Positions 15,877 through 26,899 of a stretch of 64,000 bases of DNA are shown piece after piece. The notes under the pieces are model-generated. The model saw nothing but the letters and a program-made list of their open reading frames with translations. It made no database searches and had not been told where the DNA came from. Source of the DNA: Nocardioides eburneiflavus (GTDB lineage Bacteria; Actinomycetota; Actinomycetes; Propionibacteriales; Nocardioidaceae). The translations under genes were made by a program, and so were the position numbers. The first letter of the stretch is position 1. Every line of letters starts with the position of its first letter. Location: NCBI RefSeq assembly GCF_004785795.1, contig NZ_SRRO01000001.1:744001-808000 (forward strand), read 5' to 3'.

Positions 15877-16584
15877 TCACCAGGAGTCGAACGGGTCCTC
15901 GCGGTGCAGCAGCCGCGCAGCGCGTACGGCGGCGTCCTCGGCCACGACCAGGTCGTCCAGCGCCTCGCTCGACACTGAGTCTCCTGGAGACTCGGCTGCC
16001 GGCGCCGCCGCGGAGGGCCGCGCGAGGCGGTGCAGGTCGCGCAGCAACCGGTCGCGCGAGAGCCCGCGCAGGTGGGTCAGCACGAAGGGGTCGGCCTGGA
16101 TCAGCCACGCCAGCTGCGTGAGCACCGCCAGCGCGTGCGGGCACGGGTCCGGCCAGGCGTCGCACGTGCATGCCGAGCCCAGCTCGCCGCGGTAGGGCAG
16201 GAGCTCGACGCCCGCCTCCTCGATCGCCTCGACGAACGCGTGCGGCAGCTGCCCAGCGAGCAGCGCCGCGACCCGTCCGGACTCGGCGGCGACGAGCTCG
16301 GCGAAGACTGCGGCGTCCCCCTCGTCGAGGACCGGGACGGTGACCTCCACGGTGAAGGCGTCGTCGCCGTCGGTCACCGCGGCCACGGCGCCGCCGTCGG
16401 AGACGGTGATGGCGCCCACCGCTCCGGCGCGGGCGAGCGTACGGGCCTTCCGCAGGTCCTGCACGCTGAAGGCCGCCTCCTCCACCGCGCGGACCACCGC
16501 CTTGCTCCACCACGTGCCGGCCCCGCCGCCACGGCGGGCGGGCAGCCGGGGATGGGTGACGCCGGTGCTCGTCGGACCGGTCAT
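15877..16584 (-). CDS. SWIM zinc finger protein
   Basis: The product has 235 aa. A SWIM motif (CxC...CxH) is visible as ACTCDAWPDPCPHALAVL at about residues 141-158. The N-terminus contains GTWWSKAVVRAVEE, common in SWIM proteins beside SNF2 helicases. SWIM domains bind DNA or protein. ATG 16584 overlaps the helicase stop (ATGA), so the two are translationally coupled and probably form one complex. The C-terminal 60 residues are Ala/Asp/Arg-rich and may be flexible. The cellular role of this pair in bacteria is not established; DNA repair or chromatin remodelling is inferred. Confidence 0.8.
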   Translation of the reverse strand: MTGPTSTGVTHPRLPARRGGGAGTWWSKAVVRAVEEAAFSVQDLRKARTLARAGAVGAITVSDGGAVAAVTDGDDAFTVEVTVPVLDEGDAAVFAELVAAESGRVAALLAGQLPHAFVEAIEEAGVELLPYRGELGSACTCDAWPDPCPHALAVLTQLAWLIQADPFVLTHLRGLSRDRLLRDLHRLARPSAAAPAAESPGDSVSSEALDDLVVAEDAAVRAARLLHREDPFDSW

Positions 16585-19322
16585 CGCCGCAACGCCACGA
16601 GGTCGCGCAGCTCGTCGTCGGACAGCTCCGTGAGCGCCGTGTCGCCGCGGGCGAGCACCGAGTCGGCGAGCGAGCGCTTGCGGGTGAGCAGCTGGGCGAT
16701 CTTCTCCTCGATCGTGCCCTGCGTGACGAAGCGGTGGACCTGGACGGGGCGGGTCTGCCCGATCCGGTAGGCCCGGTCGGTGGCCTGGTCCTCGACCGCG
16801 GGGTTCCACCAGCGGTCGAAGTGGATGACGTGGTCGGCCCGGGTCAGGTTGAGCCCGGTGCCGCCGGCCTTGAGCGACAGCAGGAAGACCGGCACCTCGC
16901 CGGCCTGGAAGCGCGCCACCATCTCGTCGCGGCCGCGCACCGGCGTGCCGCCGTGCAGGAACTGGTGTGGCACGCCCGCCGTGGCGAGGTGGCGCACGAG
17001 GAGGTCGGCCATCGCGACGTACTGGGTGAAGACGAGGACGGCGCCGTCCTCGGCCATCACGGTGCCCACGAGCTCGTCGAGGAGCTCGAGCTTCTCCGAG
17101 CGGCCGCGGAGCCGGGGGTTGGGCTGGCGCAGGAAGTGGGCGGGATGGTTGCAGATCTGCTTCAGCCCGGTGAGGAGCTTGAGCACGAGGCCCCGGCGGG
17201 TCTCCTCGTCGGCCTCCTCGATGCGCCGCATCGAGTCGCGCACGAGCGTCTCGTAGAGGACGACCTGCTCGCGGGTGAGTCCGAGGAGGTGGTCGGTCTC
17301 CGTCTTGGGTGGCAGCTCGGGTGCGACACCGGGGTCGGACTTGCGCCGGCGCAGCAGGAAGGGCCCGATCAGGTCGGCGAACTGGCGCGCCTTGGTCGGC
17401 TCGAGCCCGGACTCGATGGGACCGGCCCAGACCTTGCGGAAGGCGTTGCGGCTGCCGAGCAGGCCGGGGACAGCCCAGTCGAGGATCGACCACAGCTCGG
17501 TGAGGTCGTTCTCCACGGGGGTGCCGGTGAGGGCGACGCGGGCGGTGCTCGGGATCGTGCGCAGCGCCCGGGCGGCGGCCGAGCGGGAGTTCTTGACGTG
17601 CTGCGCCTCGTCGGCGACCACCAGGTCCCACGGCACCTCGGCGAGCAGGGCGGCGTCGTTGCGCATCGTGCCGTAGGTCGTGAGGACGAAGCCGCTCGTG
17701 ACGCCGTCGAGGTCGCGGGCGCTGCCGTGGTGGCGGCGTACGCCGACCCCCGGCGCGAACCGTCGGATCTCGGCCTCCCAGTTGCCGAGCAGCGAGGCGG
17801 GGCAGACCACCAGGGTCGGCCCGCCGTGGTCGGTGGTCGAGTACCCCGCGAGGGACGAGCGGGGTGTATCGAGACCCGCGCGGTGGAGGTGCAGCGCGAT
17901 CACGGTGATCGTCTTGCCCAACCCCATGTCGTCGGCGAGGCAGGCGCCGAGCCCGAGCGAGGTGAGCTCGGCGAGCCAGGTCAGCCCGCGGCGCTGGTAG
18001 TCGCGGAGCTCGGCCCGGAGGGCCGACGGCACGTCGACCAGCTCCCTGGTCGCTGCGTCGCGCACCCGGTCGCGGACCTTGAGCAGGCTGGCCCCGACGA
18101 CGGCTTCGTAGGGCGCGTCCTCGATGTCCACGACCCCGGTGAGCGAGGCGGCGAGCGCCTGCACGGGGGTCACGGTGCGCACGAGCCGCTTGCGCGCCCG
18201 CTTGATGATCGCGGAGTCGACCGCGACCCAGTTGTCGCGCAGCTTGATGATCGGGCTGGTGGTGCGGGCCAGCTCGTCCATCTCGTCGTCGGTGAGCTCC
18301 TCGCCGTGCAGCGAGAGCTGCCACTCGAACCCGAACAGCGCCTGCGGGCCGAACAGGCCGTCCTGCAACGCCTCCTCGCGCGTGCCGGTCGACCTCTGCT
18401 GGCCGAGCTCGACGCGCTGGGTGACCTCGCGGTCGAGGTACTTCGGCCACATGACCGGGTGACCGGCCTCGGTCAGCGCGGCCGCGCCGCCGTCGAGGAG
18501 GGAGAGGATCTCGTCGGTGTCGAGGACGATCTCGTCGGGCACCCGCAGGTCGAGCAGCCGGTCGAGGACCGGCCACGCGTCGGCCGCGGAGCGCAGCGCG
18601 ATCGCCGCGTGCGTGCGGGCGCGCTCGCCGAACCCGTGGCCGGCCTCGGGGCCGGGGTCGGCCCACAGCTCGGACGCGTCCGCCACGTGCGCGGCGTTGT
18701 CGACGGCGTGCACCTGGAGCACGAGGCGTACGGCTCCGGCGACGAGCTCCTCCTCGTCGGCCTCGATCCGGAACGAGATCGAGACCAGGTGCGGCCGGTC
18801 GTCGCGCCCGCGCGCGCGGATGCGGGCGATGCGCTGCTGGAGCTGGTCGCTGAAGTCGTCCGGGCTGCGGGTCTCCGGCCCGCGGGCAGGAGCGGACGGC
18901 CCCCGGTGCCGGGACCGGCCCGGTGCGGTGCGCGGCACCGTGTCGACCACCGCGTCGAGCACCGCGCGTACGGTGCCCTCCGCGGTCGCCTCGTCGAAGC
19001 CGTCCCAGGCACGGGCGCGGGCGAGCTCGCTGATGCGGCGCTCGTCGTCGGCATCGAGGCCGGCGACCTGCCAGTGCCGGCCGTCGGGGTCGGGCGCGAA
19101 CCGTCCCGAGGCCACGAGCTGGAGGCCCAGGAGGGCGGCTCCCGCCAGGAGCGAGACCGACGGGTGCGCGTCGGGCTGGTCGCGGGCCTTGCCGAGCACC
19201 GGCAGGGCGCCGCGGATCGGCAGCACGATCGTGCGCCGGTCGTCGGTGAACTCGACCGAGCCGTCCCGGGGCCGCTCACCCGCCAGCAACCTGGCGGGAC
19301 CGGTGACCGGGACGAAGCTCAT
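16581..19322 (-). CDS. SNF2/HepA-family DEAD-like helicase
   Basis: The product has 913 aa. The N-terminal half is a bacterial SNF2-associated domain. The motor starts about residue 460: RDYQRRGLTWLAELTSLGLG, Walker A DDMGLGKTITVIAL, Walker B DEAQHVKNSRSAAARAL (a DEAQ box). The C-terminal lobe has VFTQYVAM, LKAGGTGLNLTRADHVIHFD and WWNPAVEDQATDRAYRIGQ, the last a hallmark of SNF2 translocases. ATG 19322 has GGAGG 5 nt upstream. A palindromic repeat (17832-17876) is inserted in frame just after motif Ia, adding about 15 residues (GLDTPRSSLAGYSTT). It is coupled to the downstream SWIM gene. Confidence 0.9.
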   Translation of the reverse strand: MSFVPVTGPARLLAGERPRDGSVEFTDDRRTIVLPIRGALPVLGKARDQPDAHPSVSLLAGAALLGLQLVASGRFAPDPDGRHWQVAGLDADDERRISELARARAWDGFDEATAEGTVRAVLDAVVDTVPRTAPGRSRHRGPSAPARGPETRSPDDFSDQLQQRIARIRARGRDDRPHLVSISFRIEADEEELVAGAVRLVLQVHAVDNAAHVADASELWADPGPEAGHGFGERARTHAAIALRSAADAWPVLDRLLDLRVPDEIVLDTDEILSLLDGGAAALTEAGHPVMWPKYLDREVTQRVELGQQRSTGTREEALQDGLFGPQALFGFEWQLSLHGEELTDDEMDELARTTSPIIKLRDNWVAVDSAIIKRARKRLVRTVTPVQALAASLTGVVDIEDAPYEAVVGASLLKVRDRVRDAATRELVDVPSALRAELRDYQRRGLTWLAELTSLGLGACLADDMGLGKTITVIALHLHRAGLDTPRSSLAGYSTTDHGGPTLVVCPASLLGNWEAEIRRFAPGVGVRRHHGSARDLDGVTSGFVLTTYGTMRNDAALLAEVPWDLVVADEAQHVKNSRSAAARALRTIPSTARVALTGTPVENDLTELWSILDWAVPGLLGSRNAFRKVWAGPIESGLEPTKARQFADLIGPFLLRRRKSDPGVAPELPPKTETDHLLGLTREQVVLYETLVRDSMRRIEEADEETRRGLVLKLLTGLKQICNHPAHFLRQPNPRLRGRSEKLELLDELVGTVMAEDGAVLVFTQYVAMADLLVRHLATAGVPHQFLHGGTPVRGRDEMVARFQAGEVPVFLLSLKAGGTGLNLTRADHVIHFDRWWNPAVEDQATDRAYRIGQTRPVQVHRFVTQGTIEEKIAQLLTRKRSLADSVLARGDTALTELSDDELRDLVALRR
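17832..17876. repeat. Type-1 palindromic repeat R3, inside the SNF2 helicase gene
   Basis: On the minus strand it begins GGTCTCGATACACCCCGCTC and ends GTACTCGACCACC. It is read in frame as GLDTPRSSLAGYSTT between HLHRA and DHGGPTLVVCPASLL, where relatives usually have a short loop. Confidence 0.7.
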
Positions 19323-19342
19323 GCAACCTCCAGATCGACCTC

Positions 19343-19380
19343 GGTTCCGACACGCTCGTTCCTCGCTGCTCGACCAGCGG
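19343..19380. repeat. Type-1 palindromic repeat R4
   Basis: GGTTCCGACACGCTCGTTCC, continuing through CTCGCTGCTCGACCAGCGG. It lies in the divergent gap between the helicase (-) and the dipeptidase (+), so it is close to the promoters of both. Confidence 0.75.
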
Positions 19381-19447
19381 TGGAGCGGACGACAGGACGC
19401 TAACGCCTCGGACCGACAGGGAGTTCCCACGGGCTACGGTCGAGCCC

Positions 19448-20632
19448 ATGGACCTCACCGGCCTGCTGGCCGCCCACCCCGTGATCGACGGGCACAACGA
19501 CCTGCTCTGGACCGCGCGCGTCGAGGTGGCGTACGACTTCTCCCGCCTCGACGTCGGTGCCGGCGGCACGCCGACCCACACCGACCTGCCCCGCATGCGT
19601 GCCGGCGGGATGGGCGCCCAGTTCTGGTCCGTCTACGTCCCGACGCGGCTGACGGGCGACGCCGCCGTGAGCGCCACGCTCGAGCAGGTCGACGCCGCCC
19701 GGATGCTGACCAGCCGGTACGCCGACGAGCTGGCGTGGGCGACGACCGCCGACGAGGTGGAGGACGCCTGGGCGGGGGACCGGATGGCGTCGCTGGTGGG
19801 AGCGGAGGGCGGGCACTCGATCGACTGCTCGCTGGGCACGCTGCGCCAGCTGCACGATCTCGGCGTGCGCTACCTGACCCTGACCCACAACGCGAACACC
19901 CCGTGGGCCGACTCGGCGACCGATGCCCCCGTCGCGGGCGGGCTGACGGCCTTCGGTCGCGAGGTCGTGCGGGAGATGAACCGGCTGGGCATGATGGTCG
20001 ACCTCTCCCACGTCTCCGCCGACACGATGCGCGCCGCCCTCGACGTCGCGGAGGCACCGGCGATCTTCAGCCACAGCTCGGCCCGCGTCGTGACCGACAG
20101 CCCCCGCAACGCCCCCGACGACGTGCTCGAGGCGTTGGCCCGCGGCGGCGGCGTGTGCATGGTGACCTTCGTGCCGAAGTTCGTGAACGCCGCCTGCGCC
20201 GACGCGCACCGCGAGCTGGTGGCGGCCGCTGCTGCGGAGGGGGTCCCCGAGGCCGACGGCGTACGGTTCGCCGAGCTCGAGCGCGCCTGGGTGCTCGACC
20301 ACCCCCAGCCGACGGCGACGCTGGCCGACGTGGTAGCGCACGTCGAGCACGTACGCGAGGTCGCGGGCATCGACCACGTCGGGCTCGGCGGCGACTACGA
20401 CGGCGTCGAGACGCTGCCGGCCGGCCTCGAGGACGTGTCGACCTATCCGGCACTGCTCGCGGCCCTCGCCGAGCGTGGATGGTCCTCCGACGACCTCGCC
20501 CGGCTCACCTGCCGCAACACGCTGCGGGTGATGCGCGAGGTCGAGGAGCGGGCCGAGGAGATCCAGTTGACGCGCGGACCGAGCCTGGCCCGGATCGAGG
20601 ACCTCGACGGAACCTCGCCGGCCCACCCCTGA
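19448..20632 (+). CDS. Membrane dipeptidase (peptidase family M19)
   Basis: The 394-aa amidohydrolase-fold protein matches renal dipeptidase homologues. VIDGHNDLLW supplies the first zinc ligands (HxD). VGAEGGHSID has the bridging Glu, LTLTHN and VDLSHVS contribute the further His sites, FSHSSAR follows, and DHVGLGGDYDG holds the C-terminal Asp. It hydrolyses dipeptides, including mixed L-D forms. There is no signal peptide, so it is probably cytoplasmic. ATG 19448 is the only reasonable start, although no strong ribosome site is seen. It stands alone, followed 64 bp later by an efflux gene with its own promoter. Confidence 0.9.
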   Translation: MDLTGLLAAHPVIDGHNDLLWTARVEVAYDFSRLDVGAGGTPTHTDLPRMRAGGMGAQFWSVYVPTRLTGDAAVSATLEQVDAARMLTSRYADELAWATTADEVEDAWAGDRMASLVGAEGGHSIDCSLGTLRQLHDLGVRYLTLTHNANTPWADSATDAPVAGGLTAFGREVVREMNRLGMMVDLSHVSADTMRAALDVAEAPAIFSHSSARVVTDSPRNAPDDVLEALARGGGVCMVTFVPKFVNAACADAHRELVAAAAAEGVPEADGVRFAELERAWVLDHPQPTATLADVVAHVEHVREVAGIDHVGLGGDYDGVETLPAGLEDVSTYPALLAALAERGWSSDDLARLTCRNTLRVMREVEERAEEIQLTRGPSLARIEDLDGTSPAHP

Positions 20633-20659
20633 GGGTGATGCAGGCCACCGTGAAAACAA

Positions 20660-20690
20660 TTGCGTCGTTGTCCGACGTGCCCCCTACCGT
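20660..20690 (+). promoter_or_regulatory. Putative leaderless promoter of the DHA2 exporter
   Basis: TTGCGT (20660-20665) and TACCGT (20685-20690) are separated by 19 bp. GTG 20697 lies 6 nt after the -10 and has no Shine-Dalgarno, consistent with a leaderless mRNA. ACAA and TTGT half-sites flank the -35, a possible repressor site. Confidence 0.4.
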
Positions 20691-20696
20691 TGTCGG

Positions 20697-22277
20697 GTGA
20701 CCGACACCCAGACCTCACCCGGCGACACCACGCCGGAGACCTCCGACAAGCTCGACAAGGGCGTCCTGCTGGTGGCCGGCGTGGTCGTCCTCGGCGCCAT
20801 CATGTCGATCCTCGACATCACCGTCGTCTCCGTCGCGCTCAACACGTTCCAGGAGGAGTTCGACGCCACCGCGGCCGAGGTCGCCTGGACGATGACCGGC
20901 TACACCCTCGCCCTCGCCAGCGTGATCCCGTTGACCGGCTGGGCCGCCGACCGCTTCGGCACCAAGCGCCTCTACCTCCTCGCGGTCCTGCTCTTCACTC
21001 TCGGATCGGTGCTCTGCGCCGCAGCCACCTCGCTGGAGATGCTCGTGCTCTTCCGCGTCCTCCAGGGGCTCGGCGGCGGCATGCTGATGCCGCTCGGCAT
21101 GACCATCCTGACCCGCGCCGCCGGCCCCGAGCGGGTCGGTCGCGTGATGGCCGTGCTCGGCATCCCGATGCTCCTCGGCCCGATCTTCGGCCCGATCATC
21201 GGCGGCGCGCTGATCGAGAGCGCGTCGTGGCACTGGATCTTCCTCATCAACCTGCCGATCGGCATCGCTGCGATCGCCTACGCCTGGGTCGTGCTGCCCC
21301 GCGACCACGTCGAGCCGTCGGAGACCTTCGACTGGCTGGGCATGGTGCTGCTCTCGCCCGGCCTCGCCGCCTTCCTCTACGGCGTCAGCTCGATCCCCGA
21401 GGAGGGCACGGTCATGGCGGGCCGCGTGCTGGTGCCGATGGTCATCGGCCTCGCACTGATCGTCGCGTTCGTCCCGTGGGCCCTGGCCCGGCGCAACATC
21501 CACCCGCTGGTGGAGCTGCGCCTGTTCAAGAACAAGAACATGACGGTCGCGATCATCGCGATGACCCTCTTCGCGATCGCCTTCTTCGGCGCCTCGCTGC
21601 TCTTCCCGCTCTACTTCATCCAGGTCCGCGGCGAGGGCACCCTGTTCACCGGGTGGCTGCTGGCCCCGCAGGGCGTCGGCGCGATGCTGACCATGCCGAT
21701 CGCCGGCATCCTCGCGGACAGGATCGGCCCCGGGAAGATCGTCCTCACCGGCATCACGGTGATCACCGTCGGCATGGCGATGTTCACCCAGATCGGCGCG
21801 GACACCTCGTACGCCTACATCCTCGGCGCGCTGTTCGTCATGGGCCTCGGCATGGGCGCGACGATGATGCCGATCATGACGGCCGCGCTCGCCACCCTCA
21901 CCTCGCACAACGTGGCCCGCGGCTCCACCCTGCTCAACATCACCCAGCAGGTGGCCGCGTCGATCGGCACGGCCCTGTTCTCGGTGATCCTCACCAACGA
22001 GCTGAAGGGCAGCGATGCGGTCGCCCAGGCCGGTGCGGTCCGAGGCGCGGCCGGCAGCGACGACCCCTCCGCGCTCGCGGAGGCAGCCCAGCAGCTCGGT
22101 ATCGACCCGGCGTCGTTGCCGCAGCTGTTCGCCCGGGCGACGGAGGACATGGCCGACTCGTTCGCGACGGTCTTCATCGTCGCGGCCGTCCTGGTCGCGT
22201 GCTGCCTGGTCCCCGCCGCGTTCCTCCCGCGCAAGAAGGTCGCACCGGTCGACCCGACGGCGATGGTGGGTCACTGA
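20697..22277 (+). CDS. DHA2-family MFS drug/proton antiporter (EmrB/QacA type)
   Basis: The product has 526 aa with about 14 transmembrane helices. Motif LDITVVSVALNTFQEEF is the DHA2 signature in helix 1. GWAADRFGTKRLYL is the loop 2-3 MFS motif A, and RVLQGLGGGMLMPLGMTIL is motif B/C. It should export hydrophobic or cationic drugs in exchange for protons at the cytoplasmic membrane. The substrate is unknown. The start is the GTG at 20697, apparently leaderless. A strong terminator follows the stop, so it is monocistronic. Confidence 0.9.
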   Translation: MTDTQTSPGDTTPETSDKLDKGVLLVAGVVVLGAIMSILDITVVSVALNTFQEEFDATAAEVAWTMTGYTLALASVIPLTGWAADRFGTKRLYLLAVLLFTLGSVLCAAATSLEMLVLFRVLQGLGGGMLMPLGMTILTRAAGPERVGRVMAVLGIPMLLGPIFGPIIGGALIESASWHWIFLINLPIGIAAIAYAWVVLPRDHVEPSETFDWLGMVLLSPGLAAFLYGVSSIPEEGTVMAGRVLVPMVIGLALIVAFVPWALARRNIHPLVELRLFKNKNMTVAIIAMTLFAIAFFGASLLFPLYFIQVRGEGTLFTGWLLAPQGVGAMLTMPIAGILADRIGPGKIVLTGITVITVGMAMFTQIGADTSYAYILGALFVMGLGMGATMMPIMTAALATLTSHNVARGSTLLNITQQVAASIGTALFSVILTNELKGSDAVAQAGAVRGAAGSDDPSALAEAAQQLGIDPASLPQLFARATEDMADSFATVFIVAAVLVACCLVPAAFLPRKKVAPVDPTAMVGH

Positions 22278-22295
22278 CCCCTCGCGCGGTCCACG

Positions 22296-22329
22296 AGCGG
22301 CCCGTCCTCCGGCTGGAGGGCGGGCCGCT
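22296..22329. terminator. Strong intrinsic-type hairpin after the DHA2 exporter
   Basis: A 15-bp stem (AGCGGCCCGTCCTCC, 22296-22310, with 22315-22329) contains one G-U pair and a tight GGCT loop. It begins 18 nt past the exporter stop and can serve the converging recQ gene too. There is no U-tract. Confidence 0.8.
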
Positions 22330-22374
22330 GTCGTTGCGGTCGTCTGGCGCCCGTACAGGCGGGCTGCCGCGCGA

Positions 22375-22417
22375 GCGTCATACCGACCGGGACGCAGGGT
22401 GCTGGTTCGTATGACGC
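22375..22417. repeat. 9-bp inverted repeat GCGTCATAC/GTATGACGC
   Basis: Arms 22375-22383 and 22409-22417 are perfect, with a 25-nt spacer. It lies in the 198-bp gap between converging genes (22278-22475), past the terminator. It has no coding role; it may be a second terminator or a protein-binding site. Confidence 0.45.
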
Positions 22418-22475
22418 CCGGGGCGGTGGCCGGGGCCCGGTGGCCAGCCCCGGGGTGGTCAGCCCGGGCCGGCGG

Positions 22476-24629
<2,154 letters not shown>

Positions 24630-24718
24630 GCCACCTGTCTACCAACCGCCACCGACGGCCGCACCGGCGCATCCACAGGCACCCGCGCCGCGTCGCGGAC
24701 CAGGGCCGGAGCCCGGGT

Positions 24719-24816
24719 GGGGTAGTCCAGCGGCCATCGGCTGGGAATCCGGCCTCCGGCCGACCGTTCGCCACTGGACTACCCCTCGCGGCAACCGTTC
24801 GCCACTGGACTACCCC
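24719..24816. repeat. Type-2 palindromic repeat, copy B with duplicated right arm
   Basis: The left arm GGGGTAGTCCAG (24719-24730) is followed by two right-arm copies, 24763-24785 and 24794-24816, each ending GTTCGCCACTGGACTACCCC. The copy at 5591-5657 has the same arms. The element fills most of the 201-bp gap between the lipase 3' end and the recQ start; nothing else is recognisable there. Confidence 0.75.
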
Positions 24817-24830
24817 ACCTCGACGACTGC

Positions 24831-25847
24831 TCAGCCAGCGGCCCGCTGGCTGCGGGCGATGAAGCGGTCGATGTCGATCCCGGCCCGGCGCGCCGCCCGG
24901 CGCGCCTCGGGCGTGGTCAGGTCGGGAGCCACGAAGGTCTCCTGCTCGATGCTGCGGTCCGCGTCCGCGTACTGGCGCTGGAGCGCGGCCTGCTCCTCGC
25001 CGCTGGCGGACGACTCGGCGACGACCGCGGCGGTCACGGTGACGGCGGCACCGGTCAGCAGCGGGCTCACGGTCGGGGTGTAGCCGCCCGAGTGCCCGGT
25101 GGCCTTGGGGTGGTAGCTCTCGCTGATCGGGTTGGACAGGCCGTTGATCCACTCGTCGGCATCGCACACGGCGTGGCCGATGAAGCGGCTGGTCGGGTTG
25201 CCGAAGGAGAAGCCGGCCGCGGACGCTGCGGTCGACAGGCGCGAGTTGAGCAGGTCGGCCGTCTGGTTGAGGCGGGTCTGCTCGGCCGGGGAGAACCAGG
25301 TGAACGCGTTGCAGTCCTCGCCCATGAAGATCCGCGGGTAGCCGACCACGACCACCCGGGCGTACGGCGCGCGGCTGCGGATGGCGGCGTAGAGCGTGCT
25401 GAGGCGGGACGGCAGGGTGTTGTTGATGTAGGACTGGGCGGTGTTGATCGCGCCGTCGCAGTTGCTCGACCACCACGGCTGGGCGCACTCGGTCAGCACG
25501 TCGGCGAAGCCCGCGTCGTTGCCGCCGACTGAGATCGAGACATAGCTCGTCGACGCCGTCAGCGCCGAGAGCTGGGTGTTGGTGACGTCGGTGACGGTCG
25601 CGCCGGAGCACGCGCGGAAGTTGAGCGCGTAGCCGCGTGCGGCGGCGATCAGGCTGGGGTAGGCCGACGTCGAGCGCTGGCAGCTGGTGCCGTCGGCGAT
25701 GTAGGAGCGGGTGCCGGTGCCCGAGGAGTAGGAGTCACCGAGGGCGACGTAGGACGGGGCGGCAGCCTGGGCCGGCTGGAGCAGGAGCGGCGTGAGCAGA
25801 CCGGCGAGGGCGGTGCCGAGCACGGCGAGACGGGACGTGCGATTCAT
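24831..25847 (-). CDS. Secreted SGNH-family lipase/esterase
   Basis: The product has 338 aa. A Sec signal (MNRTSRLAVLGTALAGLLTP, ending near AQAAA) precedes an SGNH hydrolase domain. Block I is VALGDSYSSGTG with the catalytic Ser, block III is ISVGGNDAGF, and block V is SESYHPKATGH with the catalytic His. Six Cys residues suggest the three disulfides seen in Streptomyces scabies-type and SCO1725-type extracellular lipases. Residues after about 255 form an extension with a hydrophobic patch (LLTGAAVTVTAAVV) and a charged tail. GGAGG lies 7 nt before the ATG. It probably hydrolyses extracellular esters. Confidence 0.88.
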   Translation of the reverse strand: MNRTSRLAVLGTALAGLLTPLLLQPAQAAAPSYVALGDSYSSGTGTRSYIADGTSCQRSTSAYPSLIAAARGYALNFRACSGATVTDVTNTQLSALTASTSYVSISVGGNDAGFADVLTECAQPWWSSNCDGAINTAQSYINNTLPSRLSTLYAAIRSRAPYARVVVVGYPRIFMGEDCNAFTWFSPAEQTRLNQTADLLNSRLSTAASAAGFSFGNPTSRFIGHAVCDADEWINGLSNPISESYHPKATGHSGGYTPTVSPLLTGAAVTVTAAVVAESSASGEEQAALQRQYADADRSIEQETFVAPDLTTPEARRAARRAGIDIDRFIARSQRAAG

Positions 25848-25865
25848 CTGTGGTCCTCCGAGACA

Positions 25866-25887
25866 GGGGCCACCCGAGTGTGGCCCC
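25866..25887. other. Hairpin in the leader of the SGNH lipase gene
   Basis: GGGGCCAC (25866-25873) pairs perfectly with GTGGCCCC (25880-25887) around a 6-nt loop. It lies 18 bp upstream of the lipase ATG on the antisense-transcribed side and could form in the 5' UTR. No known riboswitch is recognised. Confidence 0.35.
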
Positions 25888-25950
25888 GATCACAGTAGGG
25901 ACACCGACACGCTCCGCACCAGACCGAACGGTCAGTATCTCCCTCGTCCG

Positions 25951-26751
25951 TCAGTCGCCGACGCGGCGCAGCCGTGGCGCCGGAGGGGCGGGGTCGGCGG
26001 CGTCGCGGAACGACTCCCCCACCAGCACCGGCACGACCTCGCTCACGTCGCTCCGGGCGGCGATCTCGACGTCGGCGACGAACCCCGCCCCACCGAGCTC
26101 GCGCCCACCTGCGCAGTGCAGCAGGTCGTGAGGCAGCACCGCCGCCTGCCAGGCCGCCATCGCCATGCGGGCCTCGGGGCTGGCGCTGGCCTCGGCCTCT
26201 GCGTCGAGGGCGGTGAGCACGGCGCCGGCGCCCCACAGGTCCTCGACGGCCGGGCGCAGCGTGTCGTCGTGCCACCGCTCACCCGCGGGCACGACCACGA
26301 CGCTGGCCCCGTCGGCGACCTGGGGAGCGAGCCAGCGGGCGACGGCGGCGGCGTTGCGCAGGCAGGCGCCGACGACCTGCGCGCCGGAGTCGGCGAGGGC
26401 GAAGGAGATCGCGGAACCGTTGGGCGAGGGCAGGACCAGCCGCTCGATCCCGTCGACCTCCGCGAGGCTGGCCGGCGACAGCGACACGTGCCGGGCGTCA
26501 CCGCGCGAGAGCGCCTCGAACCGGCCGACCGCGAGGGTCGCGCCGTGGCGCATCGCGTGCTCGGCCGCGCGGGAGTCCTTCCACCGGAACGGGAACACCT
26601 CGATCGCGCGCTCGACCGCGACGCTCAGGGTCGTGGTGAAGGACAGCACGTCGACGACGACGGCGTAGTCCGCGGGCACCACCTCCGCACCCGTCGGTCC
26701 CCACTCCATGCGGAGCCGGTAGGTGGACTGGTCGTGTCCCGGCAGCGTCAC
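25951..26751 (-). CDS. 2-phosphosulfolactate phosphatase family protein (ComB-like)
   Basis: The product has about 266 aa. ADYAVVVDVLSFTTTLSVAVERA, LPSPNGSAISF and AGERWHDDTLRPAVEDLWGAGAVL are characteristic ComB-family segments. In methanogens ComB dephosphorylates 2-phosphosulfolactate in coenzyme M biosynthesis; actinobacterial homologues have no proven role, so the substrate is open. The start is uncertain: GTG 26751 gives MTLPGHDQSTYRLRMEWG, matching usual N-termini, while ATG 26709 and an ATG at 26814 are alternatives. It is divergent from the collagen-like gene. No operon partner suggests a pathway. Confidence 0.7.
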   Translation of the reverse strand: MTLPGHDQSTYRLRMEWGPTGAEVVPADYAVVVDVLSFTTTLSVAVERAIEVFPFRWKDSRAAEHAMRHGATLAVGRFEALSRGDARHVSLSPASLAEVDGIERLVLPSPNGSAISFALADSGAQVVGACLRNAAAVARWLAPQVADGASVVVVPAGERWHDDTLRPAVEDLWGAGAVLTALDAEAEASASPEARMAMAAWQAAVLPHDLLHCAGGRELGGAGFVADVEIAARSDVSEVVPVLVGESFRDAADPAPPAPRLRRVGD

Positions 26752-26899
26752 CCGGCCATTGAACAACCCCGGAGCCGTGATCGCGGAAATCGCGAAAGGC
26801 CCGACCCGCCGCACCAGGGCGTCCTACTCTCCGGACCAACTGATCGTGCACGCGCACCATCCACGCAGAGTCCTCACGAGAACCACCGCAGGAGACCCG

